Assembly: GCA_019359395.1 (NCBI GenBank) | Contig: JAHHHK010000041.1 | Coordinates: 1-64,000, forward strand | Direction of reading: 5' to 3' | DNA length: 64,000 nt | Origin: Komarekiella atlantica HA4396-MV6 | GTDB lineage: Bacteria > Cyanobacteriota > Cyanobacteriia > Cyanobacteriales > Nostocaceae | Part shown: piece after piece, positions 60,937-64,000 of the stretch | Numbering within the stretch: position 1 is the first letter of the stretch | Layout of the letters: every line of letters begins with the position of its first letter | Position numbers and translations under genes: made by a program | Notes under the pieces: generated by a model | The model's database searches: none | What the model was told of the DNA's origin: nothing | Seen by the model: only the letters and a program-made list of their open reading frames with translations

Positions 60937-63204
60937 TTACTCGTCAATTTGACCAATTCGACGTATATTCAAAATGTCGCTCATTTTTTTGATTTGGGTA
61001 AATACTTGCTCTAATTGAGAGCGATCGCGTATATCTATACCCAAGTCCATTAATGCTGGTTGACCAATAGCGGTTTTTACCTGAGCATGACGTACATTGA
61101 TGCCTTGGTCACTCAACCGAGACAATATATCTTTTAACACCCCTACGCGATCAAGTGCTTCAATTTGAATATCTACTGGGTAAGTGTGCGGATGACCGCT
61201 ATTTTCAGCCGTTGAGTTCCACCTGACTGGTACTAGGCGCTCACACTCGACATTTTCCAGATTATGACAGCCTTGGCGATGAATCGAAATTCCTCTACCT
61301 CGTGTGACTACACCGATAATTGGTTCGCCAGGAATTGGGGTACAACACCCAGCTAGATGATAAACTAACCCTTCTACTCCAACAATTGGTGAATCAGTAC
61401 GGGAGTTAGTTGTAGGAGCATCCCGCAAGGATTTTGCTGTAGTTGGCTCTTTGGGGATAAACGGGGGTGCAATGGTAACTGGTTGTTGCGCCTTTACTAC
61501 TTCGCGCCAACGATTTAGCACTAGGTTTAGTGTGACTTCACCGTAACCTAAACCTGCAAGTAAATCTTCCACACTGTGATAGTTACATTTTTCGGCGACA
61601 CTTTCCATCGCTTCTGACTTCAACAAGCTATCAAAACCAGTTTTACCAAGTTCTTTTTCTAACAATTCCCGTCCACGGGCGACATTCTCTTCTCGGCGCG
61701 ATCGCTTGTACCATTGTTTAATCCGATACTTCGCCGCTGAGGTTCTAACAAAGTTCAACCAATCCAAACTCGGATGGCTGTTCTTCTGAGTCATAATCTC
61801 CACAATATCGCCATTATGCAACCGTGTTGATAAAGGTACCATTCGCCCATTTACTCGCACCCCTGCACAGTGGTTTCCGACTTCTGTATGAATGCGATAA
61901 GCAAAATCTACACTGGTAGACCCAGGACTTAAAGGAACAACATCCCCCTTAGGGGTGAAGACATAAACATCATCTTCAAATAGATTGTCTTTGACGCTAT
62001 CAAGATACTCTTGTGCGTCCTTGAGATCACTTTGCCATTCTAATAGCTGTCTCAACCAAGTAAACTTCTCATCTGTCGCCGTCAAATGGCTATTGTTAGA
62101 ACCGCCTGTTTCTTTGTACTTCCAATGAGCAGCAATCCCGTACTCGGCGATATGATGCATTTCTATCGTCCGAATCTGTACTTCCAAAGGACGGCCAGTC
62201 AAACCAATTACTCCAGTATGCAACGACTGGTAACGATTGGGTTTAGGCAATCCAATGTAGTCCTTAAATCTACCGGGAATTGGGCGAAAGGCATCGTGAA
62301 CTACTGCCAAAGCACGATAGCATTCCTCATTGGTTTGGACAATAATCCGTAGCGCCGCCAAATCGTAAATTTCGTGAAATTCTTTTTGCTGTCGCTGCAT
62401 TTTTTGGTAAATACCATACAGGTGCTTAGGACGCCCACTGATATCCTGGCAGCGAATTCCCGCTTGCTGCAAACGCTCCCGCAAAATATCCGTAGCTTTA
62501 GCTAATTTCTCTTCCCGCGCTGTGCGTTTTTCGGAAACATGCTGTTGAATTTCGCGGAAAGCGTCCGGTTCTAGGTATTTAAAAGCCAAATCTTCCAGTT
62601 CCCATTTAATCCGCCAGATCCCCAAGCGATTGGCTAAGGGTGCAAAGATATCTCGTGTTTCCTGAGCACTACGGCGGCGGCTAGCCTCTGGCATATATTG
62701 TAAAGTTCGCATATTATGCAAACGATCTGCCAATTTCACCACAATTACTCGGATATCTTGCGCCATTGCCAAAAACATCCGTCGGAAGTTTTCGGCTTGG
62801 CTTTCAGTTTTGCTTTTAAAATTGATTTTAGAAAGCTTGGTGACACCTTCGACCAATTGCCGTACTTCTGGCCCAAAGCGTTCTTCTATTTCTTCAATTG
62901 TGACATCTGTATCTTCAACTACATCATGGAGAAAACCAGCTGCTATCATAGCAGGACTGCCTCCCAAGTCACGCAGCGATCCAGCTACAGCAACAGGATG
63001 AGCAATGTATGGTTCTCCAGATTTGCGGTATTGACCTTGATGAAGTTGATAAGCAAATTCAAATGCGCTAGCAATCAAAACTGTATCACTATGCCTTCGG
63101 TCATCTTCTGCTTCGCTGCTAGTTGCTGATGCTCCCTTCAAGCATTTCTGTAACCAGTCTGGAAGGGTAAGATCAATTGAGGAATTTATCGCTATGCTGC
63201 TCAT
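60937..63204 (-). CDS. spoT: RelA/SpoT bifunctional (p)ppGpp synthetase/hydrolase
   Basis: A 755-residue stringent response enzyme. The HD hydrolase domain has YIAHPVAVAG, AAGFLHDVVEDTDVT and VKLADRLHNMRTL. The synthetase domain has GRPKHLYGIYQKM, RFKDYIGLPKPNRYQSLHT and EVQIRTIEMH. A TGS domain (DDVYVFTPKGDVVPLSPGST) and a C-terminal ACT domain (about 680-755, DRVGVLKDILSRLSDQGINV) follow. Both catalytic sites look intact, so synthesis and hydrolysis are expected. As in most cyanobacteria a single long RSH is likely. The ATG at 63204 is followed by a charged lead rich in Ser. Confidence 0.96.
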   Translation of the reverse strand: MSSIAINSSIDLTLPDWLQKCLKGASATSSEAEDDRRHSDTVLIASAFEFAYQLHQGQYRKSGEPYIAHPVAVAGSLRDLGGSPAMIAAGFLHDVVEDTDVTIEEIEERFGPEVRQLVEGVTKLSKINFKSKTESQAENFRRMFLAMAQDIRVIVVKLADRLHNMRTLQYMPEASRRRSAQETRDIFAPLANRLGIWRIKWELEDLAFKYLEPDAFREIQQHVSEKRTAREEKLAKATDILRERLQQAGIRCQDISGRPKHLYGIYQKMQRQQKEFHEIYDLAALRIIVQTNEECYRALAVVHDAFRPIPGRFKDYIGLPKPNRYQSLHTGVIGLTGRPLEVQIRTIEMHHIAEYGIAAHWKYKETGGSNNSHLTATDEKFTWLRQLLEWQSDLKDAQEYLDSVKDNLFEDDVYVFTPKGDVVPLSPGSTSVDFAYRIHTEVGNHCAGVRVNGRMVPLSTRLHNGDIVEIMTQKNSHPSLDWLNFVRTSAAKYRIKQWYKRSRREENVARGRELLEKELGKTGFDSLLKSEAMESVAEKCNYHSVEDLLAGLGYGEVTLNLVLNRWREVVKAQQPVTIAPPFIPKEPTTAKSLRDAPTTNSRTDSPIVGVEGLVYHLAGCCTPIPGEPIIGVVTRGRGISIHRQGCHNLENVECERLVPVRWNSTAENSGHPHTYPVDIQIEALDRVGVLKDILSRLSDQGINVRHAQVKTAIGQPALMDLGIDIRDRSQLEQVFTQIKKMSDILNIRRIGQIDE

Positions 63205-63239
63205 ACAATTGGGACTAAAGGTGATCGGTAGATAAGCGA

Positions 63240-63421
63240 GTGATAGACAAAACTGGCAGCATCGTACTTAGAAGATGCTGTTGCCCAGAGACGGGTGTAA
63301 AAAGTAGTGTAAGGATGATTCTTAAGTTTCTGATAGCAATCATCCGGCAGAATTTAAAGGATCATAAACTTGAAAATCCATTGATTGCAAACAAAGCCTC
63401 AAGTCTTTATTTGAGGCTTTT
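63240..63421 (+). ncRNA. Possible structured RNA with terminator, upstream region of spoT
   Basis: Within the divergent gap three hairpins lie in order on the plus strand: CAGCATC/GATGCTG (63257-63280), GGATGATT/AATCATCC (63313-63345) and a terminator-like stem AAAGCCTCAA/TTGAGGCTTT (63393-63420). No gene on this strand starts between 63205 and the terminator, so the hairpin must end some transcript other than a known mRNA. No clear promoter is seen; the evidence is structural only. Confidence 0.35.
63393..63421 (+). terminator. Hairpin terminator before the 63499 gene
   Basis: AAAGCCTCAA and TTGAGGCTTT form a perfect 10-bp stem with an eight-base loop. The stem's 3' arm runs into a TTTT on the plus strand, and the reverse strand also gives TTTGTTTG, so it may act both ways. 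Confidence 0.65.
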
Positions 63422-63498
63422 GATGCTAACACTAACTCAGAAAAGTTTATTGTAGAAGAAAAATTACTTGACATTAATACTATCTTAACTAGCACTGG

Positions 63499-63852
63499 AT
63501 GTCTTTAAATCTTGAGAAATATCAGGCACTAGCAACATTGCTAGAGCAGTTACGTGCTGATGTTACCACAGCTGGACTGGATGCACCTACGCTGAGGCAG
63601 CGTTTGATATCGGTACAGCAGTTGTTTGGGCAGGAAATTGTACCTTTGACTGATGAAGATTCGCGGGTACAGTCTTATCGAACGGAAATCAGTAAGCAAC
63701 TGCGCCTGTTGGAAATAGATGTGATGTTTTTCCAAGGAGCGCGACAGGCATCTACTGCACAAGCGAGACTTCAGACTATTGGCGATCGCCTGACAACTCT
63801 GATTCAATACTGTAATGCCATTATGCAACAAGAAGCGGAGGGAGAAAAATAA
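63499..63852 (+). CDS. Small conserved cyanobacterial protein, possibly PatD-like
   Basis: A 117-residue helical soluble protein. LEKYQALATLLEQLRADVTTAG, RQRLISVQQLFGQEIVPL, ISKQLRLLEIDVMFFQGARQ and LQTIGDRLTTLIQYCNAIM make a four-helix pattern. Its length and the start MSLNLEKYQ resemble the heterocyst frequency protein PatD as I recall it, but I could not confirm this and give no symbol. If correct, it supports a heterocyst-forming host. It is a lone gene whose start is 78 bp after a hairpin. A GTA-N10-TAC sequence upstream is not a proper NtcA site. Confidence 0.7.
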   Translation: MSLNLEKYQALATLLEQLRADVTTAGLDAPTLRQRLISVQQLFGQEIVPLTDEDSRVQSYRTEISKQLRLLEIDVMFFQGARQASTAQARLQTIGDRLTTLIQYCNAIMQQEAEGEK

Positions 63853-64000
63853 CAATTGTTCACCTTTTTCTCTGGTTACTCTATCATCCCATTGACGACC
63901 CATAGTTGAAAGTTATTTTGGGTCTTGGCAACTTTTGGTGATCTTGATTGGGGATATTAGTTTAGGCGATCGCAACAAGAAAAGATGAAATAATAACTAT

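Noticed and set aside
63459-63475. NtcA box upstream of the 63499 gene
   Set aside because: The GTA and TAC halves are ten bases apart, not the required eight.
1-64000. tRNA and rRNA genes
   Set aside because: I looked for cloverleaf-like GGTTCGAATCC patterns and rRNA cores in gaps by eye and saw none; a tRNAscan run would settle it.

Overview
The window looks like chromosomal DNA from a filamentous, probably heterocyst-forming cyanobacterium (Nostocales, Nostoc/Anabaena/Calothrix-like). The evidence is frequent GCGATCGC (HIP1) octamers, heptanucleotide tandem repeats, many short palindromic intergenic repeats and cyanobacterial marker genes: Ycf66-like, Ycf45-like R3H ATPase, LdpA, CIA30-SDR, cyanobacterial Hfq next to dapF, and a protein with the C-terminal domain found at the end of Mo-nitrogenase-associated proteins. 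No rRNA, tRNA, intact transposase, prophage or CRISPR array was seen.

Layout. 1-5.5 kb is accessory: a NB-ARC/TPR STAND protein running off the left edge, its small partner gene, two kinds of MITE-like element, a tandem repeat, and a GCS2-type ligase translationally coupled to a 44-residue peptide. 5.7-24.3 kb mixes housekeeping genes (obg) with Uma2 nuclease-like genes, a kinase fused to a Ycf66-like membrane domain, a CIA30-SDR, a MocR regulator with clear operator repeats, a RelE-type toxin-antitoxin pair, and two paralogous GAF-LuxR regulators around a DJ-1/PfpI gene. 24.4-33 kb carries decayed ORFs, the Ycf45-like ATPase, ldpA, a run of two-component/c-di-GMP genes and a repeat-rich gap. 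33-40.5 kb is mostly core: MOSC protein, two tandem lepB genes, pyrC, tsaE, yvcK, ruvC.

40.8-49 kb is the strongest candidate for an underexplored system: a PLD-SNF2 helicase (1121 aa) and an Eco57I-class N6-adenine methyltransferase (1167 aa) in the same orientation, separated by an array of fifteen 21-bp units that reads as heptad repeats. It looks like a split restriction/defence module related to type ISP enzymes or the drmD/drmMI pair of DISARM, without the other DISARM genes. 49-54 kb holds a sensor-kinase-like protein that has lost its phosphoacceptor His, and a divergent TonB / ExbB-ExbD energy-transduction set. 54-56 kb contains a type II thioesterase and a double-glycine-leader peptide with a core of 11 consecutive His plus four Cys. 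56-64 kb is core (dapF, hfq, a CPA2 antiporter, RelA/SpoT) with one well-supported orphan small RNA candidate (about 59825-59990, minus strand) and a weaker one near 63.3 kb.

All functional calls come from reading motifs and recalling families. No database search was run.
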